A DNA stretch of 64,000 nucleotides from Alphaproteobacteria bacterium (GTDB taxonomy: Bacteria > Pseudomonadota > Alphaproteobacteria > Rhizobiales > Hyphomicrobiaceae): contig JAHJQI010000047.1 of assembly GCA_018819265.1 (NCBI GenBank), positions 1-64,000 on the forward strand, written 5' to 3'. This document shows positions 44,366 to 53,882 of the stretch, piece after piece. The position numbers and the translations under genes are program-made. The stretch's first letter is position 1. Each line of letters begins with the position of its first letter. A model generated the notes under the pieces. That model worked only from the letters and a program-made list of their open reading frames with translations, did no database searches and was not told where the DNA came from.

Positions 44366-45382
44366 TCAGGACCGACCGCTGGCCAGCATCCGCTCCAGAA
44401 CGCGAACGGCCTCTTCGGCATCGAAATCGATCTGCGTCCGCGTCACCGAAAATGCCGCGTTGAATCTCGCCAGCGCTGCGTCCTGCAGTTCCGGCGACCC
44501 GGCCGCTGCTGCCCGCATCTCGTCGAACTCGCCGTTGCAGTGCAGCACGAGGTCGCAGCCTGCTGCGATCGCTGCGGCCGCGCGCGTCCCCATCGGCCCC
44601 GATAGCGCCTTCATCGACAAGTCGTCGCTCATCAGCAGCCCGGAAAAGCCGATCTCGTCGCGGATGATGCCGCCGATGGCCGCCCGTGACGTTGTCGCCG
44701 GGGCCTGCGCATCGATCGCCGTGTAGACGACATGCGCGGTCATCGCCGCCGGAATGTCGGCGAGCGCCTGAAACGGCGCAAAATCGCTTGCGCGCAAGTC
44801 GCCAAGAGACGCATCCACCACAGGCAGCGCCAGATGACTGTCGCACCCTGCACGCCCATGTCCTGGAATATGCTTGATGACCGGCACCACGCCGCCCGCC
44901 ATCAGCCCCTGGCACACGGCCCGGCCCAGCGCGATCACCGCCCCCGGCGTCACCGCATAGGCCCGGTCGCCGATGATCCCGTCGGCGCCCGGCACGGGAA
45001 TGTCGAGCACCGGCGCGCAGTCGCAGTTGATGCCGAGGCCCCGGAGATCATGCGCCAGCAGCCGGAAGATCAGCCGGCCAGCCGCAACTGCTGCATCTGG
45101 ATCCGCTTCATAAAGCTCACCCAACGCCCTTGCGCTTGGCAGCGTGCGCCCAAGAGGCGGCCGCAATCGCTGAACCCGTCCCCCCTCCTGATCGATCAGT
45201 ACCAGAACGTCGTCAGCGCCGATTGAAGCAACGGCATCTGCGACGAGGCTCCGGATCTGGTCGGGAGATTCGCAATTGCGCGAGAACAAGATAACGCCCG
45301 CCGGACGCACCTCGCTGAGAAAATCACGCTCGTCGGCACCAAGCCGGCAACCGGCAAGGCCGGTAATAAGGGCTGATCGCAT
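44366..45382 (-). CDS. nagZ: Beta-N-acetylhexosaminidase (muropeptide recycling)
   Basis: 338 residues of glycoside hydrolase family 3. It removes GlcNAc from anhydro-muropeptides in the cytoplasm. Marks: LIDQEGGRVQRLRPP, INCDCAPVLDIPV, KHIPGHGRAGCDSHL with the catalytic His-Asp dyad, and FSGLLMSDDLSMKAL with the nucleophile Asp. Start ATG at 45382, 12 bases after the SPOR gene stop, implying coupling. Standard position between SPOR and scpA. Confidence 0.95.
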   Translation of the reverse strand: MRSALITGLAGCRLGADERDFLSEVRPAGVILFSRNCESPDQIRSLVADAVASIGADDVLVLIDQEGGRVQRLRPPLGRTLPSARALGELYEADPDAAVAAGRLIFRLLAHDLRGLGINCDCAPVLDIPVPGADGIIGDRAYAVTPGAVIALGRAVCQGLMAGGVVPVIKHIPGHGRAGCDSHLALPVVDASLGDLRASDFAPFQALADIPAAMTAHVVYTAIDAQAPATTSRAAIGGIIRDEIGFSGLLMSDDLSMKALSGPMGTRAAAAIAAGCDLVLHCNGEFDEMRAAAAGSPELQDAALARFNAAFSVTRTQIDFDAEEAVRVLERMLASGRS

Positions 45383-45394
45383 CGATGTCCGGGC

Positions 45395-47305
45395 TCAGTA
45401 CGACGTGATCCAGCAGCTCGGATAGCCGGCGCTCTTCAGTTCCTTGCACAGCGCGTTGGCGCTTTCCCGCGACGCCGGCGGGCCCACCATCAGCCGGTGA
45501 TAGGCGCCCTTTGCACCAAGGTCGGCTTCGCGCACGTCCGGTGTCCGGTCGCGCAGCACGTTGCCGTAGTTCTGCTGGATGTCGGCAAACGTTTTCAGCG
45601 CATCGAGCCGGCTCGTGCTGGAGACCGGAACGGACGCCAGCACGGCAACGTAGCCATTTCCGCCGGTTGAAGGTGCTGGCGACGGCGCCGCCGAAACCGG
45701 AGGTTTCGGCTGGGTCTTGGCTACAGGCACGGACGTCCGCGGCGGAGCGACCGCTGCGACCACTGCCGCCGTCTTCTCCGGCGCTTTTGGCGGCGGCGAC
45801 ACCACGACAGCGGCTTTCGGCGGATCCTGGGTGACCGACACCGGCCGCACCGGCGACAAGGCGTTGGCAGCAGTGTTCGGCGGGCTCACCACGATCGGCC
45901 TGCCGCCATCGCCGGAGTTGACGGCGGCGGCCTGCCTCGCGGCGCGCTGTCCGGCAAATCCATCGACCACCGTCAGGCCGGGAACCGACACCACCGGCTG
46001 TTCGGGTGCTGCAGACGCCGGCAAGGACGGCTGCTCGGGCTCGACGACCCGCCCGTCGCGACTAATCATCATCGTAGAAACGCGGCGCGTACCGCTCGCA
46101 TCGGTCGCAGCCGACGCGCGGCCGTCCTGGCTGATCCGGCGCATTACCTGCGAATCGGTATGATCGAACTGCCGTCCGCCTGGATCGTCCGGACGCGCCT
46201 TGCTCGACTGGGCATCCCCGCGGACCACCGGAGGAACACCGGCGACGCGGGACTCGCCGCCGCTCAATGTCTTGTAGCCATAGGCCAGCCCGGCCCCGAT
46301 CACGATCGCACCGACAAGCGCACCGACGATCATCAAAAGCCGCGAGCGGCCCGACGGCGGCGCGTCTTCGGATTCGTATTGCTCGTCGTATTCGTCATAT
46401 TCTTCGTTGACGGCAACGTTCTGCGGGCCGGCCGCCAGCGCCGGGTCGACAGGTTGTCCGTATTGATCGGTTGGATAGGCGTAGGCATCCCCGCCATGAC
46501 CCTGCGGCCAGCCCGTCGCGTGATCCTGGTGTTGGGCACCGCCTGCATAGCCGCCGGCCGGTTCGCCCCACTGTTCGCCGCCATAAGCCGGCGGTTGTTG
46601 AGCGTAGCGCTGCTCCTGCGCGTAGCGCTGATCCTGGGGATAGCCTTGCTCGGGCGCATAGTGCGCCGCTTCACCGCGTGCGTATCCGCCCTGGGATGGA
46701 ACCGTGGACGGCCAGCCATCCTCATAGCTGCTGCTGCGCAGATTGGGTTCTTCCTGGGCGGCGCCATAGCCTGCACCGAAGTCCTGCCGCCCGTTGATGG
46801 GCTCGGACGCGACACTCGGCGGCACATAGGCTTCGAAACGCGCGCTATAGGGACTGGCACCACTTTCGTGTGGTGGCGGCGCACCCGCGTAACCTCGGCG
46901 GTTGCCACTCCCCAGGGTTGGCTGCGCATAGGGATCTTCGGCGACGCCTTCGGGCTCGTTGGGATAGCGATAGGGGTCCGCGGGATAGGGCGCCTGTGGA
47001 TGAGCCGTCAGCGGGCGTCCATGAGCCTCCTGGTAGCGTGCCTGGCCATTGCCATCCTGCGGAAGCGCATAGCCTTGCTGGGGCTGTGGCCACTCGCGCC
47101 CGTTCTGGTGACCGCCGTGACCGTCATGGCCCCCGCCGTTGCGAGGATCGGGCTGCACATCGCGTGGCGGCCACGACAAGGATGGTTCGTCGCCATGGGC
47201 ATATGGCTGGCGCGGCGGCTGGCGCGGATCCGTCTGCCGGCCGTCGTGGGCCGGTGGATTCGCCGGCGGGAAACCCGGCCGCTGTCTCCCGTGTGAATTC
47301 GACAT
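45395..47305 (-). CDS. SPOR domain membrane protein
   Basis: 636 residues from ATG 47305, with GAGGGG 10 bases upstream. The N-terminal ~310 residues are low-complexity Pro/Gln/Gly/Tyr/Ala-rich cytoplasmic sequence. A membrane helix (LLMIVGALVGAIVIGAGLAYGY) sits at about 325-346, then a Pro/Val/Ala-rich periplasmic linker, and a SPOR domain in the last ~80 residues (NGYVAVLASVPVSSTSRLDALKTFADIQQNYGNVL, then KGAYHRLMVGPPASRESANALCKELKSAG). SPOR domains bind denuded septal glycan. Position between argS and nagZ is conserved in rhizobia. The very long disordered N-terminus is notable. Confidence 0.88.
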   Translation of the reverse strand: MSNSHGRQRPGFPPANPPAHDGRQTDPRQPPRQPYAHGDEPSLSWPPRDVQPDPRNGGGHDGHGGHQNGREWPQPQQGYALPQDGNGQARYQEAHGRPLTAHPQAPYPADPYRYPNEPEGVAEDPYAQPTLGSGNRRGYAGAPPPHESGASPYSARFEAYVPPSVASEPINGRQDFGAGYGAAQEEPNLRSSSYEDGWPSTVPSQGGYARGEAAHYAPEQGYPQDQRYAQEQRYAQQPPAYGGEQWGEPAGGYAGGAQHQDHATGWPQGHGGDAYAYPTDQYGQPVDPALAAGPQNVAVNEEYDEYDEQYESEDAPPSGRSRLLMIVGALVGAIVIGAGLAYGYKTLSGGESRVAGVPPVVRGDAQSSKARPDDPGGRQFDHTDSQVMRRISQDGRASAATDASGTRRVSTMMISRDGRVVEPEQPSLPASAAPEQPVVSVPGLTVVDGFAGQRAARQAAAVNSGDGGRPIVVSPPNTAANALSPVRPVSVTQDPPKAAVVVSPPPKAPEKTAAVVAAVAPPRTSVPVAKTQPKPPVSAAPSPAPSTGGNGYVAVLASVPVSSTSRLDALKTFADIQQNYGNVLRDRTPDVREADLGAKGAYHRLMVGPPASRESANALCKELKSAGYPSCWITSY

Positions 47306-47379
47306 GTGGCGCACCCCTCATTACCGACCGCGCGAACCCGTTCTGGCGCTGCGTGGCGGCGACACTCCCGAATCGGAGT

Positions 47380-49143
47380 CTAGCGCATCGCGTCCGGGGC
47401 CTCGACGCCGAGTACACCCAATCCGGAGGATATCACCTGTTGTGTCGCAGCAATCATGGCAAGCCGGGCCGCCGTCATCCCCACATCCCCTTGGGCGATA
47501 AAGCGTAAATGTGGCGAATCATTGCCTCGCGCCCATTGTGAATGCAGGGCGTTGGCCACTTCATAGAGGTAGAATGCCAGCCGATGCGGCTCATGAGCCC
47601 GTGCCGCGCCCTCGATCAGCCGCGGAAAGGATGCGATCATCTTGATCAGCTCGATTTCGCCCGGATCGGTCAGTTTCGACAAGTCCGCCCGCCGCAGCGC
47701 ATCCGATGCGGTATCGAGTTCCGCAAAAGCCTCCTGTGCATTCCGCAACACGGACGCGGCGCGCGCATGTGCGTACTGCACATAGAACACCGGATTGTCC
47801 TTGGATTGCTCGGTGACCTTGGCGAAGTCGAAATCTAGCGGCGCGTCGTTTTTCCGGTAGATCATCATGAAACGGACCGGGTCGCGACCGACCTCCTCGA
47901 CGACGTCACGCAGCGTCACGAACGTTCCCGCCCGCTTCGACATCCGCACCGGCTCGCCGCCGCGGAACAGCTTCACGAGCTGGCACACCTTGATGTCGAA
48001 CTCGGCCTTGCCGTCCGACAATGCGGCGACAGCCGATTTCATCCGCTTGATGTAGCCGATATGGTCGGCACCGAAGACGTTGATCAGGTGCGTGAACCCG
48101 CGCTGCAGCTTGTCGTAGTGATAGCCGATGTCGCCGGCGAAATAGGTGTGGCTGCCGTCCGACTTGGCGATCGCCCGGTCGACGTCGTCGCCGAACTCGG
48201 TCGAGCGGAACAGGATCTGTTCGCGCTCCTCCCATTCCTCGTCGTCATGCCCCTTGGGCCTGGGCAACACACCTTCGTAGATGAGCCCCTTGGCTTTCAG
48301 TGCGTCGATGGCTTCCTTGATCCGGTCGCGGCCGTTGCTTTGCAGGGACGCTTCCGAGAAGAACACGTCGAGATGGATGTTGAGGGCTGCGAGGTCCTCG
48401 CGGATCATCACCATCATCAATTCGATGGCCTTGGCGCGGACAACCGGCATCCAGTCGACTTCGTCCCGCTCCTTCAGCTTGTCGCCGAATTCGGCCGCAA
48501 GCGCTTCCCCCACCGGCACGAGATAGTCGCCCGGATAAAGCCCCTCGGGGATCTCGCCGATGTCTTCGCCGAGCGCTTCGCGGTAGCGCAGGAAAGCCGA
48601 GCGGGCCAGCATGTCGACCTGCCCGCCGGCATCGTTGATGTAGTATTCGCGCGAAACATCGTAGCCGGCGAATTCAAGGAGCCGGGCCAGCGCGTCGCCG
48701 AAGACCGCCCCGCGGCAATGTCCGACATGCATTGGCCCGGTCGGATTGGCGGAAACATACTCGACGTTGGTTTTCGTCCCATGCCCGAGGTCGACTTGGC
48801 CGTAGAGTTCGCCGGCCTCGAGGATCGTACCGACCATGGCCTGCCAGAACTCCGGCTTAAATTGCAGATTGAGAAAGCCCGGGCCGGCCACGTCTGCCTT
48901 TTCGATGTCCGCGAAACGTTCCATCCGAACTTTGAGTTCATCGGCGATATCGCGCGGCTTCATCCCGGCCTTCTTGGCCAGAACCATTGCTGCATTGGTG
49001 GCGAAATCGCCATGCGTCTTGTCGCGCGGCGTCTCCGCCTCGATGCCGGAAATGTCGATATCCGCCGGTAGCGCGCCATCGGCCTGCATCGCGGAAAGCG
49101 ATGACCTGATCAGCCCTTCGACGTGGGCGAAAACGTTCATCAA
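47380..49143 (-). CDS. argS: Arginyl-tRNA synthetase
   Basis: 587 residues, class I synthetase. The N-terminal Add1 domain precedes the HIGH-like motif [23 protein letters not shown]; a KMSKS-like loop ([17 protein letters not shown]) follows later; the C-terminal anticodon-binding DALR domain ends in [15 protein letters not shown] and [24 protein letters not shown]. Charges tRNA-Arg. Start ATG at 49143; a second ATG follows directly. The SPOR gene starts 74 bases behind its stop. Confidence 0.97.
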   Translation of the reverse strand: MMNVFAHVEGLIRSSLSAMQADGALPADIDISGIEAETPRDKTHGDFATNAAMVLAKKAGMKPRDIADELKVRMERFADIEKADVAGPGFLNLQFKPEFWQAMVGTILEAGELYGQVDLGHGTKTNVEYVSANPTGPMHVGHCRGAVFGDALARLLEFAGYDVSREYYINDAGGQVDMLARSAFLRYREALGEDIGEIPEGLYPGDYLVPVGEALAAEFGDKLKERDEVDWMPVVRAKAIELMMVMIREDLAALNIHLDVFFSEASLQSNGRDRIKEAIDALKAKGLIYEGVLPRPKGHDDEEWEEREQILFRSTEFGDDVDRAIAKSDGSHTYFAGDIGYHYDKLQRGFTHLINVFGADHIGYIKRMKSAVAALSDGKAEFDIKVCQLVKLFRGGEPVRMSKRAGTFVTLRDVVEEVGRDPVRFMMIYRKNDAPLDFDFAKVTEQSKDNPVFYVQYAHARAASVLRNAQEAFAELDTASDALRRADLSKLTDPGEIELIKMIASFPRLIEGAARAHEPHRLAFYLYEVANALHSQWARGNDSPHLRFIAQGDVGMTAARLAMIAATQQVISSGLGVLGVEAPDAMR

Positions 49144-49253
49144 ATCGAATTCCTTGTCTCGCGCTGGAGCAACGGCAACTTGCCCGCCCCCAATCCGTTG
49201 AGGCCGCTTTAGCCGACCGCCCCGCTGCTGGCAAACGGTTGATCAGCCACAGC

Positions 49254-49278
49254 TCAACACTGGCTTGCCGAGTGTTGA
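49254..49278. promoter_or_regulatory. TCAACACT inverted repeat upstream of argS
   Basis: TCAACACT (49254-49261) and AGTGTTGA (49271-49278) form a perfect 8-bp dyad with a 9-base spacer, between the dgt stop and the argS start. No T-run follows on either strand, so an operator or an RNA hairpin is more likely than a simple terminator. Confidence 0.45.
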
Positions 49279-49294
49279 ACGTCAAAGAGCGCCG

Positions 49295-50551
49295 CTATCG
49301 CAATTCCGGCGTGTCGTCAAACAGCCGGCGATGCTCGGCCATCGCCATCCGGTCCGTCATGCCTGCCACGAAGTCGCAGACCAGCCGCGCAAGCCTCCGG
49401 TCCTCCCGCGATCGGGCAGCCTGCCTCCAGTTGTCGGGCATCTCCGCCGGAGTCGCCAGATAGCGGCCGAACAGGTCCCTGACGATCTCCTCGGCGCCGT
49501 CCATCACCCGCATCACGTGATCATGGCGGTACACGCTGACGAACAGCATCGCCTTCAACCGGGCGATGTCGGTGGCAACCGGCTCGGAAAAGGCGACCAC
49601 CGGAGCAAGCGCCGCCCGGATCTCATCGGGTGAGGCAGGGCTGAGCGCCGCCAGCCGCCGCCGGCTTTCGGCAACGCAATCCTGCACCATCAGCGTGATC
49701 ATGGTGCGCGTGATTTCATAGATCGCCCGCGATCGCTCCAGGATCGGTCCCGGCTGCGCCAGAACGCGCTTGGTAATGACATCGGTAAAGGGGGCTTCGA
49801 CCAGTTGGTCGACGTCCAGCAGATGCGCCCGCAGACCGTCGTCGACATCGTGCGAAACGTAGGCGATATCGTCCGCGAGCGCCGCCACCTGCGCTTCGGC
49901 ACTCGCCTGCGTCCACAATTCGAGGTCCGGCAGCCCCCGCAGTAGGAGCGCGACCTTCCACACCGGATTGATTGGCGGCATATCGTCCGGCCGTTCGTTG
50001 CTGGGATCTGCCTCATGGATCGGCCCGTTGTGCTTGGCGAGCCCCTCGAGCGTCTCCCATGTCAGGTTCATGCCGTCGAACCCGCGATACTTCCGTTCCA
50101 GCCGCATCACGACCTTCAGCGATTGCGCGTTGTGGTCGAAGCCGCCGAAATCGGTCATCGCCCGGCCAAGCGCCCTCTCGCCGGCATGCCCGAACGGCGA
50201 ATGCCCCAGATCGTGCGCCAGCGCCAGCGCTTCGGCGAGGTCTTCGTCAAGGCGCAACTGGCGCGCGATGGTCCGCGCGATTTGCGCCACTTCGAGGGAA
50301 TGCGTCAGTCGCGTCCGGTAATGGTCGCCTTCGTGGAAGACGAAAACCTGGGTCTTGTGCAATAGCCGCCGGAATGGCGCGGAATGGATAATACGGTCGC
50401 GGTCGCGCTGGAACGGGCTGCGCATCGGGCATTCGGGCTCCGCATGTTCCCGGCCCCGGCTCGGCACCGCATTCGCGGCATATCGGCCCGGGAAACGCTC
50501 CCCCGGCTTCAACCCTGCGCCATAATCGTTGAGGCCCATCGCCGCTGCCAT
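49295..50551 (-). CDS. dgt: Deoxyguanosinetriphosphate triphosphohydrolase-like HD protein
   Basis: 418 residues. HD-domain dNTPase: RLLHKTQVFVFHEGDHYRTRLTHSLEVAQIARTIAR with the first His, LALAHDLGHSPFGHAGERAL with the HD pair, and DIAYVSHDVDDGL with the last Asp. It splits dNTP to deoxynucleoside and triphosphate. Starts MAAAMGLNDYGAG; an ATG five codons in is possible. Divergent from erpA across 107 bases. Confidence 0.92.
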   Translation of the reverse strand: MAAAMGLNDYGAGLKPGERFPGRYAANAVPSRGREHAEPECPMRSPFQRDRDRIIHSAPFRRLLHKTQVFVFHEGDHYRTRLTHSLEVAQIARTIARQLRLDEDLAEALALAHDLGHSPFGHAGERALGRAMTDFGGFDHNAQSLKVVMRLERKYRGFDGMNLTWETLEGLAKHNGPIHEADPSNERPDDMPPINPVWKVALLLRGLPDLELWTQASAEAQVAALADDIAYVSHDVDDGLRAHLLDVDQLVEAPFTDVITKRVLAQPGPILERSRAIYEITRTMITLMVQDCVAESRRRLAALSPASPDEIRAALAPVVAFSEPVATDIARLKAMLFVSVYRHDHVMRVMDGAEEIVRDLFGRYLATPAEMPDNWRQAARSREDRRLARLVCDFVAGMTDRMAMAEHRRLFDDTPELR

Positions 50552-50658
50552 GATGTTATTTCATATCCGGGTTTGACACCGAGCCTGCCCGTCCTCATCT
50601 TTTGGGCATAGAATCGCGCAATGTCGCAAGCCCAAGTCGTTCATGAGATATAAAGAGA

Positions 50659-50988
50659 ATGACAACAAACGTCGTCCTGACCGAGAACGCCGCCCGCCGC
50701 ATTACCGAGATCGTCGCCGATGAGCCCGCCAACAAGCTGTTGCGCGTCAGCGTCGAGGGTGGCGGCTGCTCGGGCTTCCAGTACAAGTTCGATCTCGTTG
50801 CCGAAAAGGCCGACGACGACATCGTGCTGGAGCGTGACGGCGCCACCGTCCTCATAGATCCTATCTCGCTCGGCTTCCTCGAAGGTTCGCACATCGACTT
50901 CGTCGACGAACTGATCGGCGCCTCCTTCCAGATCCGCAATCCGAACGCGACGGCCTCGTGCGGCTGCGGCACCAGTTTTTCGATGTGA
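50659..50988 (+). CDS. erpA: A-type iron-sulfur carrier
   Basis: 109 residues: NVVLTENAARRITEIV, VSVEGGGCSGFQYKFDL with the first Cys, and NATASCGCGTSFSM with the C-G-C pair that holds the cluster. It delivers [4Fe-4S] or [2Fe-2S] clusters to target proteins. Preceded by a 107-base divergent region shared with dgt and followed after ~205 bases by xth, the usual order in rhizobia. Confidence 0.93.
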   Translation: MTTNVVLTENAARRITEIVADEPANKLLRVSVEGGGCSGFQYKFDLVAEKADDDIVLERDGATVLIDPISLGFLEGSHIDFVDELIGASFQIRNPNATASCGCGTSFSM

Positions 50989-51193
50989 CAGGCTGCGCGA
51001 ACAGCGACTTTTGGTTCTTATGGGTGGTTCGCTCTTTTGCGTGGCCAGTGCTCGCTGGCGCGCCCATTGTCCTACGTGCCGCAGAGAACCCCGTTGTCGC
51101 CGACCGGCTAGCTGACGGGTGGCGCGAGTCGAAGCCCACCACCCTCCGGCCGCTTTTCAGGTTACCTTGCAGGAGAATTGACGGGAGCACGCC

Positions 51194-51976
51194 ATGAAGA
51201 TCGCGACTTGGAACATCAACGGCGTCAAGGCGCGTTTCGAGACCACCCTGACCTGGCTCAAGGAAAGCTCCCCCGACGTCGTCTGCCTTCAGGAGATCAA
51301 ATCGGTCGACGAGAATTTCCCGCGTGAAGCCTTCGAGGATGCCGGCTATCACGTCGAAACCCATGGCCAGAAGGGCTTCAACGGCGTCGCGATCCTATCG
51401 AAGAAGCCACTCGAAGACGTCACCCGCCGCCTGCCCGGCGACCCGGACGACGAACAGGCCCGCTACATCGAGGCGACCGTTTCGACGGACGTTGGTGCGG
51501 TGCGTATCGCCTGCCTTTACCTGCCGAACGGCAACCCGCTCGGCAGCGAAAAGTTCGATTACAAACTCGCCTGGATGCAGCGTCTCGAAAACCGCGTGCA
51601 GGAGTTGCTTGCCGACGAGATGCCGCTCATCGTTGCCGGCGATTTCAACGTCATCCCGATGCCCGAAGACGCCAAGCGGCCAGACGCCTGGACCAACGAC
51701 GCGCTTTTCCAGCCCGAAAGCCGCACCGCTTTCCGCCGGCTCGTCAACCTCGGCATGACCGACGCCATCCGCGCCACCACGCCTGAACCCGAAACCTATA
51801 CCTTCTGGGATTATCAGGCCGGCGCCTGGCAGAAGAACGACGGCATCCGCATCGATCATTTGCTGTTGTCACCGGAGGCCGCCGACCGGCTTGAGGCGGC
51901 CGGCATCGACAAGCAGACACGCGGCTGGGAAAAACCTTCCGATCATGTCCCCGTCTGGATCGAACTGGCGGTTTGA
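51194..51976 (+). CDS. xth: Exodeoxyribonuclease III
   Basis: 260 residues. AP-endonuclease/3'-exonuclease for base excision repair. Marks: MKIATWNINGVKAR, DVVCLQEIKS with the metal Glu, YLPNGNPLGSEKFDYKLAWM, IVAGDFNVIPMPEDA with the Asp/Asn catalytic pair, IRIDHLLLSP and KPSDHVPVWI with the terminal Asp-His pair. The ATG at 51194 follows GGAGAATTGACGGGAG. The phosphatase gene starts 15 bases behind its stop. Confidence 0.96.
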   Translation: MKIATWNINGVKARFETTLTWLKESSPDVVCLQEIKSVDENFPREAFEDAGYHVETHGQKGFNGVAILSKKPLEDVTRRLPGDPDDEQARYIEATVSTDVGAVRIACLYLPNGNPLGSEKFDYKLAWMQRLENRVQELLADEMPLIVAGDFNVIPMPEDAKRPDAWTNDALFQPESRTAFRRLVNLGMTDAIRATTPEPETYTFWDYQAGAWQKNDGIRIDHLLLSPEAADRLEAAGIDKQTRGWEKPSDHVPVWIELAV

Positions 51977-51990
51977 GAAGGACGCAAGCG

Positions 51991-52584
51991 ATGCCGGCCT
52001 TTGCGTTGCTTTCCACAGCAAAGAAAATCGCCGCCACGCTGTTCATCGCCTGCGCGTTGCCCCTCGCACTCCTTGTGCCCGGCCATGCCGCTGACGAAGC
52101 AGCACTCTGGCAGGCGATCCGCAGCGGCGAAGCGTTTGCGATCCTGCGCCACGAACTGGCTCCCGGCACCGGCGACCCGGGCAACTTCACGATTGGCGAT
52201 TGCACCAGCCAGCGCAATCTCGACGACACCGGCCGCCAGCGAGCGATCGCCACCGGCAAGCGCTTCCGCGACAATGCAATTGAACGCGCCGACGTTTATT
52301 CCAGCCAGTGGTGCCGCTGCCGTGACACCGCAACGCTCCTCGGCGTTGGAGAAGTCAAAGACCTTCCAGCCCTCAACTCGTTCTACGAGAATTATGAAGT
52401 GAGCGCTGCGCAGACCAACGAATTGAAGCAGTGGCTCGGCGCGCGCAATCCCGCAGCCCCGCTCATCCTCGTCAGTCACCAGGTCAACATCCGCGCATTG
52501 ACCGGCCGGTCCACCCGCTCAGGCGAAATCATTGTCGGCAGAATTGGCGCGGATGGAAAAATCACGGTTCTTGGCAGCCTGTAG
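51991..52584 (+). CDS. Exported histidine phosphatase family protein
   Basis: 197 residues from ATG 51991, with GAAGGA 9 bases upstream; a TTG at 51973 in frame overlaps xth. Signal peptide to about residue 34 (ALLVPGHAAD). Phosphoglycerate-mutase-like core: FAILRHELAPG with the phosphate-binding Arg-His, QRNLDDTGRQRAIATGKRFR, DVYSSQWCRCRDTATLLG and LILVSHQVNIRALTG with the second His. Canonical R-H-G is R-H-E here. Substrate unknown. Likely cotranscribed with xth. Confidence 0.85.
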   Translation: MPAFALLSTAKKIAATLFIACALPLALLVPGHAADEAALWQAIRSGEAFAILRHELAPGTGDPGNFTIGDCTSQRNLDDTGRQRAIATGKRFRDNAIERADVYSSQWCRCRDTATLLGVGEVKDLPALNSFYENYEVSAAQTNELKQWLGARNPAAPLILVSHQVNIRALTGRSTRSGEIIVGRIGADGKITVLGSL

Positions 52585-52627
52585 CAACCAAGCAAGCAAG
52601 ACGTGATTGCGCACGGGTGCGGCGCTT

Positions 52628-52693
52628 TCAGTATTTGCGCGCGGCAAACCGCACGACATGTCAGTATTTGCGCGCGGCGAACCGCACGACATG
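52628..52693. repeat. Tandem 33-bp duplication at the methyltransferase 3' end
   Basis: Two adjacent 33-base copies, 52628-52660 and 52661-52693, differ at one position. Copy 2 encodes the last ten residues and stop of the methyltransferase; copy 1 lies right behind the stop and would encode the same ten residues and stop in the same frame. Confidence 0.93.
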
Positions 52694-53278
52694 GGCCAAC
52701 CCGTGGTGCCGGCCGCCTTCGTCGAGCCCGATGCGACCCGCCAATGCCTCGACGACCTCAGCGTCAGGCAACCATGCGCAAAATTCTTCGAGGTCGTACA
52801 TCAGGTCCAGCGAGCCTGGCCCCAGTCCGTTCCCCGCCGCCGCTTGCGCTTTGGCGAACGCCTCTACGACGATCCATCCGCCCGCATCGAGTGCGATCCA
52901 TCCCCGCTGAACGGCAGCCATTCTGGTCGCCTCCGGGGCCTGAAGATACATCACGAAGACGGCCTCCCAGCGCCGCCCCTCCGCCGGCTGCCAGTCCTCG
53001 ACATCGCCCGCGATCCGCTCCACCCTGACGCCCGCGGCCGCATCGAGACGTTCGCCGTTGGCGCAAGCCACCGCCGACAGATCCACCGCCGTCATCTGCA
53101 GGCCGCGCGCTGCAAGCCAGCGACTGTTGCGACCGTCCCCGTCGGCGAGACACAGCCCCGTCCGCGCCGCAAAGTCGGAGCGCGCCGCGATTTCGCGCAC
53201 GTATTCGTTTGGAGAATTGCCGAACAGCCCGCCGGGAGCCGCCTCGTATTTCTGATCCCACTTGGAACTCGACATCAT
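52661..53278 (-). CDS. Class I SAM-dependent methyltransferase
   Basis: 205 residues. Motif I is LCLADGDGRNSRWLAARG, followed by MTAVDLSAVACANGERLD, IAGDVEDWQP and FVMYLQAPEATRMAAVQRGW. The D-G-D/E-G-R-N form and N-terminus SSSKWDQKYEA resemble TehB/thiopurine-type methyltransferases. Substrate unknown. Convergent with the histidine phosphatase gene. Upstream VIT-family gene ends 6 bases before its start on the same strand, suggesting an operon. Confidence 0.82.
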   Translation of the reverse strand: MMSSSKWDQKYEAAPGGLFGNSPNEYVREIAARSDFAARTGLCLADGDGRNSRWLAARGLQMTAVDLSAVACANGERLDAAAGVRVERIAGDVEDWQPAEGRRWEAVFVMYLQAPEATRMAAVQRGWIALDAGGWIVVEAFAKAQAAAGNGLGPGSLDLMYDLEEFCAWLPDAEVVEALAGRIGLDEGGRHHGLAHVVRFAARKY

Positions 53279-53284
53279 GCCTCA

Positions 53285-53812
53285 TCACGGTGTGCCATTC
53301 GCCAGATAGGCTCCGAGAACACCGACCCAGTAGGCGATCGCGCCTGCAGTCGCCCCGATGGCCAACATTTCAAGGCCGGCAGCATACCAGCGCCGGTCGA
53401 TCAACGCCGACCTGCTTGCCCCGACCCCGAACAAGGTCGCTCCAGCCAGCCCAACCGCGATGATGAAGCTGCTTTCCCGGGGCACCGGCAAGAGATATGC
53501 GAGGAGCGGCACTAATCCGGCGGCCAGAAAGCCGACGAACGTCGCAGCGCCATAGGGCAACGCTTCTATCAGCGTCGGGCGGTCGACCTCTCTTGATCGC
53601 AACGAGAGAACATTGCTTGCCCCCATCGAAACGCCATCGGCGAACAAGTTTGCAAAGCCGAGAATGAGAATGATCTGTACCGAAAGATCAGCCCCGACAA
53701 CTCCCGCGACCACCGCAAAAGTCGTGACAATGCCGTCGTTCGCCCCGTAAATCAGCTCCGGCAGAAAACGCCGCACGCGCTGCGATATCAGCCCATCACC
53801 CAAAACCGGCAC
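53285..53812 (-). CDS. VIT1/CCC1-family metal transporter
   Basis: 175 residues with about five membrane helices. The family signature is LPELIYGANDGIVTTFAVVAGVVGA in helix 1 and GFANLFADGVSMGASNVLSLRSREV in helix 2, then ALPYGAATFVGFLAAGLVPLLAYLL. VIT/CCC1 proteins move Fe2+ or Mn2+ into compartments or out of the cell by proton antiport. This form lacks the cytoplasmic metal-binding helical domain of longer VIT proteins: helix 3 follows helix 2 after only about 15 residues. Confidence 0.85.
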   Translation of the reverse strand: MPVLGDGLISQRVRRFLPELIYGANDGIVTTFAVVAGVVGADLSVQIILILGFANLFADGVSMGASNVLSLRSREVDRPTLIEALPYGAATFVGFLAAGLVPLLAYLLPVPRESSFIIAVGLAGATLFGVGASRSALIDRRWYAAGLEMLAIGATAGAIAYWVGVLGAYLANGTP

Positions 53813-53882
53813 TCCGGGTCAGTAAGGCGACATTCGCGGCGGGCCACTCAGCAAGCACCAACGCCGGGTGGATCCGCTTACC

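Noticed and set aside
46160..47296. A 378-residue plus-strand frame with hydrophobic, membrane-like stretches
   Set aside because: It is antisense to the Gln/Pro/Gly/Tyr-rich part of the SPOR protein gene, and the hydrophobicity is a by-product of that repeat-like codon use.
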